This document shows positions 1 to 7,946 of a stretch of 10,583 nucleotides of DNA, piece after piece. Position numbers and translations under genes: made by a program. Position 1 is the first letter of the stretch; every line of letters starts with the position of its first letter. The notes below the pieces were generated by a model. The model worked only from the letters and a program-made list of their open reading frames with translations. It did no database searches and was not told the origin of the DNA. This stretch comes from DATKHR01 sp035939575 (lineage in GTDB: Bacteria > Acidobacteriota > Vicinamibacteria > Vicinamibacterales > CAVVIG01), in NCBI GenBank assembly GCA_035939575.1, contig DASZFS010000183.1, positions 1 to 10,583 on the forward strand, written 5' to 3'.

Positions 1-2
1 AT

Positions 3-743
3 GAAATCACAGCTCGTACCTACTGGCCGGACCGCGATCCGATTGGCCGCCGTTTGAGCATGAGGAGCACTAGGGGCGCAGCCAACCCGCCGTGGTGCAC
101 CGTGGTTGGCGTGATCAAGGACATCAATAGTGATGGCCTCGACCAATCCGGATCTCCCCACATCTACCGACCGATCTACCAGTTTCCAGGATCCAGGGCC
201 TTGACTAAAAGCGTGACGGTCCGGACTTCTTTGTCCGCCACCAGCCTGGAGCCGCAGATACGTCGTGAGATACAGGCAGTCGATCCCGATCTGCCGGTTT
301 TCAATGTCCGCACGATGAATGAGGTCATTGACGGTTCTCTCGCTTCGCGCCGCTTCTCCGCGGGGTTGGTGGGAGTATTTGCTGTGGTGGCGCTTCTGTT
401 GGCGTCGGTGGGAGTTTACGGTCTGTTGGCCTACATGGTGGGGCAACGGTCGCACGAGATTGGAGTGCGGATGGCGCTGGGAGCCATGCCCTCGACCATT
501 GGGAAAATGATTGTGAGTCGCGGTGCGGGTCTGGCCGGCATCGGAGTGGGGATCGGCCTGATCTTGTCGGGAATCATGGCTCCGCTGATTTCAAGTTTGC
601 TCTACGGAGTGAGACCGCTTGATCCGGAAGTGTTTGTCGCTGTGCCGGTGATCCTCATGGTCGTTGTACTTTTGGCGAGCTACATCCCGGCGTGGCGCGC
701 GGCCAGAGTGAACCCGATCGTCGCCTTGCGTCGCGAGAGTTAA
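3..743 (+). CDS. ADOP-family MacB/FtsX-like ABC permease, C-terminal part (5' truncated by window edge)
   Basis: This is the C-terminal third of an acidobacterial duplicated orphan permease, an inner-membrane MacB/FtsX-type protein usually encoded without its own ATPase. The frame is open from base 3. It reads YWPDRDPIGRRL before the first plausible start codons (TTG 54, ATG 60), a phrase typical of the second MacB periplasmic domain, so the gene begins outside the window and those codons are internal. Next come VVGVIKDI and VDPDLPVFNVRTM, then the FtsX membrane domain: one helix around ASVGVYGLLAYMVG, the cytoplasmic loop HEIGVRMALGA, two more helices, and the family ending PAWRAARVNPIVALR. 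It closely resembles the C-terminus of the permease at 2816-5389. Substrate is unknown; MacB relatives act in efflux or mechanotransmission. The dipeptidase start lies 19 bp downstream. Family call is confident, the specific role is not. Confidence 0.93.
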   Translation, partial: EITARTYWPDRDPIGRRLSMRSTRGAANPPWCTVVGVIKDINSDGLDQSGSPHIYRPIYQFPGSRALTKSVTVRTSLSATSLEPQIRREIQAVDPDLPVFNVRTMNEVIDGSLASRRFSAGLVGVFAVVALLLASVGVYGLLAYMVGQRSHEIGVRMALGAMPSTIGKMIVSRGAGLAGIGVGIGLILSGIMAPLISSLLYGVRPLDPEVFVAVPVILMVVVLLASYIPAWRAARVNPIVALRRES

Positions 744-762
744 GACTAGAAACGAGACTGCA

Positions 763-1959
<1,197 letters not shown>

Positions 1960-1965
<6 letters not shown>

Positions 1966-2190
1966 TTCAGGGTTCAGAGGTTCAGGTTCGTTCTTGGTTC
2001 TCGGTTCTGGGCTCGGGTTCTCCGTTCCGGTGCCAGGTGCTGGATCCGCTGGCGAATCCTTACGTCCCTTCAAGTACTGGTGGAGCCTTGTGGTGGCGCC
2101 GATGGCGCGATCGGCGAGCTTGAAGAGTTCTGTGTGCTGTTCAGCGGTCAGATACTTGAGATCGAGCGCGTCGTCCAGGTGATTCCGTGT
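1960..2190 (-). pseudogene. Remnant of a four-helix-bundle (S23 / 23S rRNA intervening-sequence type) protein
   Basis: Read on the minus strand from about 2190, the frame gives TTRNHLDDALDLKYLTAEQH followed by ELFKLADRAIGATTRLHQYLK. This resembles the last two helices of the small four-helix-bundle family (often about 120 aa) that includes proteins encoded in 23S rRNA intervening sequences and the retroelement accessory protein Avd. The N-terminal two helices, with the usual AEG-type motif, are absent. Upstream in frame is only a short unrelated hydrophobic stretch, which overlaps the start of the DinB gene on the other strand. After residue LKGRKD the frame runs through the heptamer repeat, giving a Pro/Glu-rich tail. 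I read it as a truncated, probably non-functional copy. Family recognition rests on eye-matching about 45 residues. Confidence 0.55.
1966..2046. repeat. Degenerate heptamer (GGTTCNN-like) repeat tract
   Basis: Immediately after the dipeptidase stop the sequence becomes a run of imperfect GGTTCAG, GGTTCTC, GGTTCTG and GGGTTCT units for about 80 bases, ending in GGTGCCAGGTGCTGG. Spacing between successive TTC cores is mostly about 7 bases, with drift. This is low-complexity DNA, not coding on the plus strand. On the minus strand it supplies the Pro/Glu/Thr-rich end of the broken four-helix-bundle frame. Its origin is unknown; slippage or an interspersed repeat family are both possible. Confidence 0.75.
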
Positions 2191-2231
2191 TGTAGCGATG
2201 AGGACGAGCGGCAACCCAAAAATAAAACGCC

Positions 2232-2780
2232 ATGCAAACTGCATTTAACCTGCCTGAAGCCATCGCCCTGCTATCGCGTACTCCGTCAACGTTGAATACG
2301 TTGCTCCGCGGCCTGCCCAGCCGGTGGGTGGCTGCAAACGAAGGCTCTGATAGCTGGAGCGCTTTCGATATCGTGGGACACCTCGTCATCGGTGAGCGCA
2401 CCGATTGGATGCCCCGTGCCAAACGCATCCTCGAACACGGTGAAGCCATCCCTTTCGATCCCTTCGACCGTTTCGCTCATGAAAAAGAATGCCGCGGCAA
2501 GTCTCTCGAAGAGCTGCTCGATGGATTCGCTGCGCTGCGCGCGCAAAATGTGGCTGCCCTCGGAACTCTCCACCTGTGCCCGGCGGACCTCGCGAAAAAA
2601 GGCACACATCAACGGCTCGGAACCGTCACGCTTGCTCAGCTCTTAGCCACTTGGGTCGCGCACGATCTGACTCACCTTCATCAACTCTCCCGCGTAATGG
2701 CCTACCAATATCGCGATGCGGTCGGCCCTTGGACTGCCTTCCTCGGCGTCATGCACTGCACCGGCCACAGCGCTCCGTGA
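2232..2780 (+). CDS. DinB-superfamily (DinB_2/YfiT-like) metal-binding protein
   Basis: A 182-aa four-helix-bundle protein of the DinB superfamily. Members bind a divalent metal through three histidines, and many act as thiol-dependent S-transferases; others have no known function. The likely metal ligands are H50 in WSAFDIVGH and the pair H144/H148 in WVAHDLTH. Further family features are VIGERTDW just after the first histidine, FDPFDRF near residue 80, and the C-terminal ARVMAYQY-like stretch (here SRVMAYQYRDAVGPW). Length is about normal, although the last residues (HCTGHSAP) depart from the usual ending. The ATG at 2232 fits the usual N-terminus NLPEAIALL, but no good Shine-Dalgarno precedes it, only an A-rich stretch. 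It lies 35 bp before the large permease in the same direction and may share its transcript. Substrate is unknown. Confidence 0.88.
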   Translation: MQTAFNLPEAIALLSRTPSTLNTLLRGLPSRWVAANEGSDSWSAFDIVGHLVIGERTDWMPRAKRILEHGEAIPFDPFDRFAHEKECRGKSLEELLDGFAALRAQNVAALGTLHLCPADLAKKGTHQRLGTVTLAQLLATWVAHDLTHLHQLSRVMAYQYRDAVGPWTAFLGVMHCTGHSAP

Positions 2781-2815
2781 GGGCGAAAACAAACCCAAGG
2801 AAGAGTGGTTGAACC

Positions 2816-5389
2816 ATGCGACGCTTTTTCGCGAAGCTCAAGAACGTCTTCAGTCACGGATCCGGCATCGAGCCAGCCAAAGAACGGCCTCGCGACGAGC
2901 CGTCCATTCCGTGGGTCGAACAGACCCTGCAGGATGCGCGCTACGCCCTGCGCACTTTGTTGAAGAGCCCTGGATTCACCGCGGTCGCGCTGCCGACCTT
3001 GGCTCTTGGTATCGGCGCAAACATCGCCATCTTCACCATCGTCAACGCTGTTCTCTTGCGCCCGTTGCCGTTCCCCGAGCCCGAGCGCTTGGTGCGCATT
3101 TATGACGATCTCAATGGCACCGGCGCGAAGGACGTGGGCCTGTCCGTTCCGGAACTTGATGATCTGCGCGATCGTTCCGGGCTATTTGAGAGCGTCAGCG
3201 CGATTTTTCCGGTGAGTACGGCGCTGCGCGGCAGCGATCGCACCGAGCGGATCGAGATGCTGGGAACCTCCTTCGAATATTTCCGCCTGCTCGGGGCCAG
3301 CGCGGCGCTGGGACGCGTGATCGAACCCTCGGATGCGGTCCCCGGTTTCACCGAAGCCGTGGTCATCAGCGACGGACTTTGGCGCCGTCAATTCGGCGCG
3401 GATCCGCACGTCCTCGGCCGCCGGATCCTGGTGGACGAAGACGGTTACACGATTGTCGGCGTGATGCCGCCTGATTTCCGGCACCCGGGCCAGGGCTTGA
3501 CCGCCGACGTGGAATTGTGGGCCGCGGCTGGTTTCAAGGCCAACCCCTTCCCGATGCCGCCTTCGCGCGCATACCGCTATCTGCCCGGCGCGCTCGGACG
3601 TTTGAAGCCAGGGTTAACCGTTCAACAGGCCCAACAACGCGTGGATGCGTTCGTCGCGGAGTTGAGCCGATCGTACCCGACGGAGTATCCGGCGGCATCC
3701 CGCTGGTCGGTGCGCCTCGAATCGATCGAGGAAAGCTGGACCGGCAGCGTGCGGCCAATGCTGGTGGTTTTGCTCGCCGCAGTCGGTTTCGTGCTGCTGA
3801 TCGTTGCAGTGAATCTGGCGAGCCTGCTGGTGGCGCGATCCTCGACGCGTACAAGGGAAATCGCCATCCGGCAGACTCTCGGAGCTTCACGCCCGCGCTT
3901 AGTACGGCAGGCGTTGACCGAGAGCGTCCTCCTGTCGCTGGCCGGCGGCACGTCTGCAGTTGCGGTCCTGGCGCTCGCCAAGACATCGCTGCTCGCGTTG
4001 ATGCCCGCCGATTTGCCGCGGCTGAACGAAGTGCATGTCGACGCCCGTGTCATGACGCTTGCGTTCGGACTTTCGCTCCTCACCGGTGTCCTTTTCGGAT
4101 TGACGCCCGCGTTGCACGCCTCCGACGCCGATCCCAACGAGGATCTGAAGGAAGGCGCACGAAGCGGTAGCCCGAGCGCGCGTCAGAATCGTTTTCGAGG
4201 ATGGCTGGTCGCAGTTGAGATCGCATTATCCGTCGTGTTATTGAGCGCGGCCGGACTACTCCTGCACAGCTTCTGGAACTCCATGCAATCCAATCCCGGT
4301 TTCAATCCGAACCAGTTGATGGTGGCGCGTATCTGGATTCCGTTTCCGAATAACCCGGAGGCGAATCATTATCGAACCGTTCCGCCGATCGCCGCGATGA
4401 GTCATGAAGTGTTGCGTCGCGCAAGGGAGCTTCCAGGCGTGCGGGAAGCAGCGATAGGAGGCAACAACAGTGTTCCGCTGGTGAACAATACCCGAAGACA
4501 AACGCCCTTTTCACTGCCCGATGAGTCCGATTCCAGCCAGAAGCAGCGAACGACGGAAACGGCGCTGGTCAGCCCCGACTACTTCCATGTCCTGGGAATT
4601 CCGTTATTGCGCGGGCGTGGATTTGCGGAGGCAGATACCGACAAAACACAGCCGGTTGTCATCGTGAGCGAGTCCTTCGCCACACAATACCTGAGGAAAC
4701 GCGATGTGGGGGCGCGCATCGGTTTTGCGGCAAGTAGAGGTTTTGAGCCGCGCACTTTGGAAATAGTGGGAGTGGTGGGCGATGTGCATGCCGACGGCTT
4801 GGACACGCCCGCCGCTCCGCGTGTCTATTTCGCGCTGTATCAACGGCCCGCCAATGAGATGGCCATCTTCCTGCGCGGCGCACCGAACTCCAGCGCAACC
4901 AGACAGGCTGTTGCAGCCGCGGTCGAAGGCGTAGACCCCAATTTGCCAGTCTACGGCATTCGAACGATGCAGGAGATGATGGCCAATTCGCTCGAGCGGC
5001 GAAGGTTCGCGCTGACACTCATGGCCCTGTTCGGGGCGCTGGCGTTGTTTTTGGCATCAATTGGGATTTACGGCGTGATGGCTTACGCCATAGGCCAGCG
5101 ATCGCAGGAGTTCGGTATCCGCATGGCGCTTGGAGCCGAGCCTCGCGACATCCTCCTGCTGGCGTTCCGGCCGGGCGTGGTCCTCACCGGTATTGGCATC
5201 GCCGGGGGCCTTCTCGGCGGGCTCGGCGCTGCACGGCTGATGAGCAGCCTGCTCTTTGGAGTTGCTCCTTACGATCCGCTGACGTTTGGCGCTGTCGCTG
5301 TCGTACTCACATTGGTGGCGTTGGCCGCGTGCGGGATTCCCGCGCGGCGGGCCATACGAATTCCGCCGATCATAGCCCTTCGCTCCTAA
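2816..5389 (+). CDS. ADOP-family duplicated MacB/FtsX-like permease, full length
   Basis: A complete 857-aa acidobacterial duplicated orphan permease of the inner membrane. After a hydrophilic 30-residue lead comes the family opening DARYALRTLLKSPGFT and the first membrane helix (about 54-82), ending in LLRPLPFPEPERLVRIYD. The first periplasmic MacB domain spans about 85-305. The first FtsX unit (helices near 314-340, 367-393 and 411-433) contains TREIAIRQTLGASRPRLVRQ. A second helix/periplasmic unit starts at GWLVAVEIALSVVLLSAAGL (463-482), and the final FtsX unit (helices near 733-757, 785-808 and 821-842) contains QEFGIRMALGAEPRD and ends IPARRAIRIPPIIALRS. No ATP-binding partner lies nearby, as usual for 'orphan' members. 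The ATG at 2816 follows a purine-rich AAGGAAGAG (2797-2805). There is no PadR-like regulator beside it. Transported substrate and even transport itself are unproven. Confidence 0.95.
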   Translation: MRRFFAKLKNVFSHGSGIEPAKERPRDEPSIPWVEQTLQDARYALRTLLKSPGFTAVALPTLALGIGANIAIFTIVNAVLLRPLPFPEPERLVRIYDDLNGTGAKDVGLSVPELDDLRDRSGLFESVSAIFPVSTALRGSDRTERIEMLGTSFEYFRLLGASAALGRVIEPSDAVPGFTEAVVISDGLWRRQFGADPHVLGRRILVDEDGYTIVGVMPPDFRHPGQGLTADVELWAAAGFKANPFPMPPSRAYRYLPGALGRLKPGLTVQQAQQRVDAFVAELSRSYPTEYPAASRWSVRLESIEESWTGSVRPMLVVLLAAVGFVLLIVAVNLASLLVARSSTRTREIAIRQTLGASRPRLVRQALTESVLLSLAGGTSAVAVLALAKTSLLALMPADLPRLNEVHVDARVMTLAFGLSLLTGVLFGLTPALHASDADPNEDLKEGARSGSPSARQNRFRGWLVAVEIALSVVLLSAAGLLLHSFWNSMQSNPGFNPNQLMVARIWIPFPNNPEANHYRTVPPIAAMSHEVLRRARELPGVREAAIGGNNSVPLVNNTRRQTPFSLPDESDSSQKQRTTETALVSPDYFHVLGIPLLRGRGFAEADTDKTQPVVIVSESFATQYLRKRDVGARIGFAASRGFEPRTLEIVGVVGDVHADGLDTPAAPRVYFALYQRPANEMAIFLRGAPNSSATRQAVAAAVEGVDPNLPVYGIRTMQEMMANSLERRRFALTLMALFGALALFLASIGIYGVMAYAIGQRSQEFGIRMALGAEPRDILLLAFRPGVVLTGIGIAGGLLGGLGAARLMSSLLFGVAPYDPLTFGAVAVVLTLVALAACGIPARRAIRIPPIIALRS

Positions 5390-5481
5390 CCGCGCGGCGA
5401 GAGCACGAAGCGCTCGATCGAAATGCGGGCGCGGCGGAGGGCGGGGAAACTGCTGGAATCGGCGCCGGGCTCTTCATGAAG

Positions 5482-5501
5482 TGGTATCGTCAGTGATACC
5501 A
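5482..5501. promoter_or_regulatory. Palindromic operator overlapping a candidate extended -10 of the toxin-antitoxin operon
   Basis: A perfect 7-bp inverted repeat, TGGTATC (5482-5488) and GATACCA (5495-5501), with a 6-base spacer lies 8 bases before the toxin ATG. Such dyads in front of ribbon-helix-helix toxin-antitoxin operons are typically bound by the antitoxin. The right arm overlaps TGATACCAT (5494-5502), which fits an extended -10 (TG-N-TACCAT, 4 of 6 matches to TATAAT). That would place the transcript start at about the A of the ATG. The -35 is weak (TTCATG, 5473-5478). Binding and promoter activity are inferred. Confidence 0.6.
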
Positions 5502-5509
5502 TCGTAGTA

Positions 5510-5929
5510 ATGCGGGTCGTGCTCGACAGCAGCGTGCTTGTCGCCGGGTTTCGATCACGGCGAGGCGCTTCGTTCCGGGCATTGACACTGCTGAGATCAG
5601 GCAAGTTCGACATCGCGGTCTCAGTGCCCCTGGTCTTGGAGGACGAGGCTGTGCTCCGGCGACACGCTGACAAGCTTGGCCTCGGCGCTGAGGAGGTCGT
5701 TGGGCTTGTTGACTATTTGTGCGGCATCGGCCATCAGCAGGCCATTCATTTTCTCTGGCGGCCGGCGCTTCGGGACCCGAAGGATGAATTTGTGCTGGAA
5801 CTCGCTGTGGCAGCTGAATGCAGCGCCATCGTTACGCACAACGTCCGTGATTTCGAGGGTGCCAAGATATTCGGTATCGAGATACTAACCCCAGCGGAGT
5901 TCATCTTCCAGGTGGAGGCGATCCGATGA
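5510..5929 (+). CDS. Type II toxin-antitoxin toxin, PIN domain (PIN_3 / TIGR00305-like)
   Basis: A 139-aa PIN-domain protein. PIN toxins are Mg/Mn-dependent RNases that cleave tRNA, rRNA or mRNA when released from their antitoxin. The four acidic positions are visible: D6 in MRVVLDSSVLVAG, E44 in PLVLEDE, D92 in RDPKDEFVLELAV and D114 in VTHNVRDF. RDPKDEFVLELA and the C-terminal ILTPAEF are typical of the subfamily annotated as putative toxin component, PIN family. The usual LDTNVLV opening is LDSSVLV here, which keeps the acidic residue. No Shine-Dalgarno precedes the ATG, and the upstream palindrome ends only 8 bases away, consistent with a leaderless mRNA. The stop overlaps the antitoxin start in ATGA (5926-5929), so the two are translationally coupled. 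The toxin-first order is the reverse of classical vapBC. Target RNA is unknown. Confidence 0.88.
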   Translation: MRVVLDSSVLVAGFRSRRGASFRALTLLRSGKFDIAVSVPLVLEDEAVLRRHADKLGLGAEEVVGLVDYLCGIGHQQAIHFLWRPALRDPKDEFVLELAVAAECSAIVTHNVRDFEGAKIFGIEILTPAEFIFQVEAIR

Positions 5930-6243
5930 GCAACCTGAGCCTGCGACTCCCCGACTCGTTGCATCGGAAGCTGCGCGAGATTGCGGAAAAGGACGACGTT
6001 TCGATCAACCAGTTCATTGCGACAGCTGTCGCGGAGAAGGCCGCAGCGCTGTTAACCGTTGAGTACCTCGAGCAGCGTGGCCGTCGAGCCGATCCGAATC
6101 TCATTGATCGCTTGTTGAGTAGAGTCCCGGACGTCGAGGCTGTTCCGGGTGATGAGCTCCCGCCAACGAAGCGACGATCACGAAAAAGTGGAGGTGCGAG
6201 GCTCCGCCAGGCCCGTAAAAGCCATAGCCGGGGAAGGCGCTGA
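5926..6243 (+). CDS. Ribbon-helix-helix (HicB/Arc-like) antitoxin with an atypical basic C-terminal tail
   Basis: A 105-aa protein whose residues 3-45 (LSLRLPDSLHRKLREIAEKD, then DVSINQFIATAVAEKAAAL) form a ribbon-helix-helix DNA-binding domain of the HicB/Arc type, followed by VEYLEQRGRR. The next part, LLSRVPDVEAVPGDELP, is the region where homologues normally end and which is expected to wrap around the PIN toxin. This copy continues for about 27 more residues, rich in Arg and Lys (PPTKRRSRKSGGARLRQARK and on). That tail may bind nucleic acid, or may come from loss of the original stop or fusion to foreign DNA. A good Shine-Dalgarno GGAGG (5914-5918) sits 7 bases before the ATG. The protein should neutralise the overlapping upstream PIN toxin and probably represses the operon at the dyad 5482-5501. 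Confidence 0.87.
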   Translation: MSNLSLRLPDSLHRKLREIAEKDDVSINQFIATAVAEKAAALLTVEYLEQRGRRADPNLIDRLLSRVPDVEAVPGDELPPTKRRSRKSGGARLRQARKSHSRGRR

Positions 6244-6252
6244 TGAGGTCGG

Positions 6253-6268
6253 CGACCGAGTTCGGTCG
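6253..6268. terminator. Dyad just after the antitoxin gene; weak terminator or binding site
   Basis: CGACCGA and TCGGTCG flank a 2-base centre, starting 9 bases after the antitoxin stop codon. As RNA it would fold to about 6 bp with a 4-base loop, followed by AATTGTTGG rather than a clean U-run. It may therefore be a weak terminator, a 3' stabilising hairpin or a protein-binding palindrome. Confidence 0.35.
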
Positions 6269-6414
6269 AATTGTTGGACCTTCGGAGCGTTAGGATGTGA
6301 ACTGAACCTGCCCCTGTCCGTTCAGAACGCCGCGGGTGTGAGGCCACTGGCCGCGGCCTGATTTCCGTTCGACGGTCGCAAGATTGAAGGTTCAGGCCGC
6401 CATCACCACGGCGC

Positions 6415-6445
6415 CGAACCGAACGCCGAGTAGCGCGTCGGTTCG
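6415..6445. repeat. 8-bp inverted repeat in intergenic DNA
   Basis: CGAACCGA (6415-6422) and TCGGTTCG (6438-6445) are perfect reverse complements with 15 bases between them. The arm resembles that of the dyad at 6253-6268, differing by one inserted A. It could be an RNA hairpin in the 5' leader of the flavoenzyme gene or a regulator site. In GC-rich DNA a chance occurrence is possible. Confidence 0.35.
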
Positions 6446-6605
6446 TGGACGCGATCTTCATCTGTCTTCGCGCAGCCGCACTCAGCGTCGAGCGCCGCGC
6501 GTTTCGGAAGCGGTCGAGAACGGTTCGGCGGCCCGCGTGTCTTTTGCCCAGAGGGTTGGACCAGCTTCTTGAAAGATGGCGGACGACCCGAGTGGAGTCA
6601 GAAAC

Positions 6606-6612
6606 AAGGGGG
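6606..6612 (+). promoter_or_regulatory. Shine-Dalgarno deciding the start of the flavoenzyme gene
   Basis: AAGGGGG lies 5 bases before the ATG at 6618. The in-frame ATG at 6576 has no comparable site and would bury the twin-arginine motif behind 14 extra residues. The 6618 start is therefore preferred. Confidence 0.75.
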
Positions 6613-6617
6613 ATCAT

Positions 6618-7700
6618 ATGGCGAATTCACGGCGCGAATTCCTGCATGAGGCCATCATCACGGGCGCAGCTGTCGGGATGTTTGCCGGCGACGGTGCCAC
6701 CGCGCAGACCGGTGGCGCGGTCGAGGCGATGCCGACCGATCGCGCGACGACATTTATGGCGCTGTTCGGCCTGCGCTATCCCATCGTGCAAGCGCCTGCC
6801 GGCGGTCCCGAGCTTGCGGCCGACATCTCGAATGCCGGCGGCATGGGGCACGTCGCGCTCTGGGGCGCCACGCCGGAATCCGCGCGCCAGACCGTCGCCA
6901 ACTTGCGCGAGCAGACGAAACAGCGATTCGCCGTCAACTACGTGCTCACATTCGAACCCCGGTCGCTTCCCGCAGCCCTCGAGGCAGGGGCTCCGGTGGT
7001 GCAGTTCTCATGGGGCGTGCCGACGCAGATGATGGTATCTGCCGTGCGCCAAGCCGGTGCGAAGTTCGGCGTGCAGGTCGGCGCGGCATCTGGGGCGCGT
7101 GCAGCAATCGACGCCGGCGCGGACTATCTCGTCGCGCAAGGCCTCGAGGCTGGTGGCCACGTGCAGTCGAGCACGCCGCTGTACCAGCTGCTCCCGCTCG
7201 TCTTGAAGGAAGCGGGCCAGACACCGGTTCTCGTGGCGGGCGGCATCGCCACAGGCCGTAGCCTCCGAAAAGCGCTCCTGGCCGGCGCGTCGGGTGCGAT
7301 CGTCGGCACGCGGTTCATGGCGACACAGGAAAGCACTGGGCATCTTGAGTACAAGCAGGCGCTCGTGGAGGCGCAGGTTGACGATGCCGCGATGTCGGTC
7401 TGCTATCAGGATGGCTGGCCAGGCGCCACGCACCGAACCCTCCGCAATGGGACGCTCCAGCGGTGGGAGGCGGCTGGATGCCCGCTTCCCGGCAAGCGTC
7501 CGGGCGAAGGCGACGTCGTCGCCACCCGGCCGAACGGGACAAAGGTTCTTCGCTACTCGATTGCCGACCCGTCGCGCGGACTCGAAGGGAAGGTTACCGA
7601 CCTTGCCATGTACGCCGGCCAGGGCGTCGGGGACGTGAAGGACATCCCGCCGGTCCGTGAGCTGCTGGCGCGACTCTGGACGGAGTGCCTGGCGGGGTAA
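6618..7700 (+). CDS. Nitronate monooxygenase-like (2-nitropropane dioxygenase family) FMN protein with Tat signal
   Basis: A 360-aa TIM-barrel flavoprotein of the nitronate monooxygenase family, which oxidises alkyl nitronates (and relatives such as propionate 3-nitronate) using FMN and oxygen; some homologues have other roles. From ATG 6618 the N-terminus is MANSRREFL followed by a hydrophobic stretch (11-25) and ATAQ, a twin-arginine signal, so the folded flavoprotein is probably exported. Barrel motifs follow: RYPIVQAP (53-60), the AVNYVLTF strand (105-112), GVQVGAASGARAAIDAGADY (151-170), LEAGGH with the presumed catalytic H181, the FMN-phosphate loop VLVAGGIATG (204-213), and GAIVGTRF (226-233). 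The C-terminal MYAGQGVGDVKDIPP is also typical. The usual Met after QAP is Ala here. The beta-propeller gene follows after 252 bp. Substrate is not deducible. Confidence 0.88.
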   Translation: MANSRREFLHEAIITGAAVGMFAGDGATAQTGGAVEAMPTDRATTFMALFGLRYPIVQAPAGGPELAADISNAGGMGHVALWGATPESARQTVANLREQTKQRFAVNYVLTFEPRSLPAALEAGAPVVQFSWGVPTQMMVSAVRQAGAKFGVQVGAASGARAAIDAGADYLVAQGLEAGGHVQSSTPLYQLLPLVLKEAGQTPVLVAGGIATGRSLRKALLAGASGAIVGTRFMATQESTGHLEYKQALVEAQVDDAAMSVCYQDGWPGATHRTLRNGTLQRWEAAGCPLPGKRPGEGDVVATRPNGTKVLRYSIADPSRGLEGKVTDLAMYAGQGVGDVKDIPPVRELLARLWTECLAG

Positions 7701-7746
7701 GTCGCGCCGCGCCTTCTGAGGTGCCTTTAAGAACGCTTACGATTCC

Positions 7747-7819
7747 GCGGATCGAATAGGTCCCCGAAAATGCCGCAGGGTTCACTGATCGAGAAACGAC
7801 TATCTCGACGGATATCCGC
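7747..7819. promoter_or_regulatory. Nested inverted repeats upstream of the NHL-propeller gene
   Basis: GCGGAT (7747-7752) pairs with ATCCGC (7814-7819) and encloses TCGAGA (7789-7794) paired with TCTCGA (7803-7808). The right outer arm overlaps the perfect 10-bp palindrome CGGATATCCG (7809-7818). These could form a leader structure or a regulator site 130-200 bp before the propeller start. Arms are short, so this is tentative. Confidence 0.3.
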
Positions 7820-7940
7820 AACTACTCGAAGACGATGGGGGAGCGTCCGTCGCGTGACGACAACTCGCGCGGGAACGTGCAGAATGTCCGTGGGGACAGC
7901 TGGGAGGATAGTCGATGTTATAGTCCGCGTCGAAAGAGAG

Positions 7941-7946
7941 AGGAGG
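7941..7946 (+). promoter_or_regulatory. Strong Shine-Dalgarno deciding the start of the NHL-propeller gene
   Basis: AGGAGG within a purine run lies 6 bases before ATG 7953. The same frame is open from an ATG at 7770, but that upstream part has no ribosome site and would hide the signal peptide. A possible -10 box TATAGT (7919-7924) lies just upstream, without a clear -35. Confidence 0.8.

Larger units (their letters stand above)
6244..6617. other. Non-coding interval with two dyads between the TA operon and the flavoenzyme
   Basis: No frame on either strand here has protein-like composition or a credible start. Frames that stay open are Arg/Ser-rich shadows. Two inverted repeats stand out: CGACCGA-GT-TCGGTCG at 6253-6268, and CGAACCGA (6415-6422) with TCGGTTCG (6438-6445). 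The related string CGGTTCG recurs at 6521-6527. The last 60 bases should hold the promoter and ribosome site of the next gene, but I cannot point to a clear -35/-10 pair. Confidence 0.5.

Noticed and set aside
1..57. ATG at base 1 opening a short plus frame
   Set aside because: It stops at 55-57 and lies out of frame with the permease, whose conserved YWPDRDPIGRRL is read from base 3. The ATG is coincidental.
5901..6617. 238-aa minus-strand frame across the antitoxin and the following gap
   Set aside because: The composition is Arg/Ser-rich with no recognisable motif, and it overlaps a convincing ribbon-helix-helix gene.
6576..6617. Upstream ATG for the flavoenzyme
   Set aside because: No ribosome-binding site precedes it, and it would place 14 residues ahead of a well-formed twin-arginine signal. 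ATG 6618 has AAGGGGG at correct spacing.
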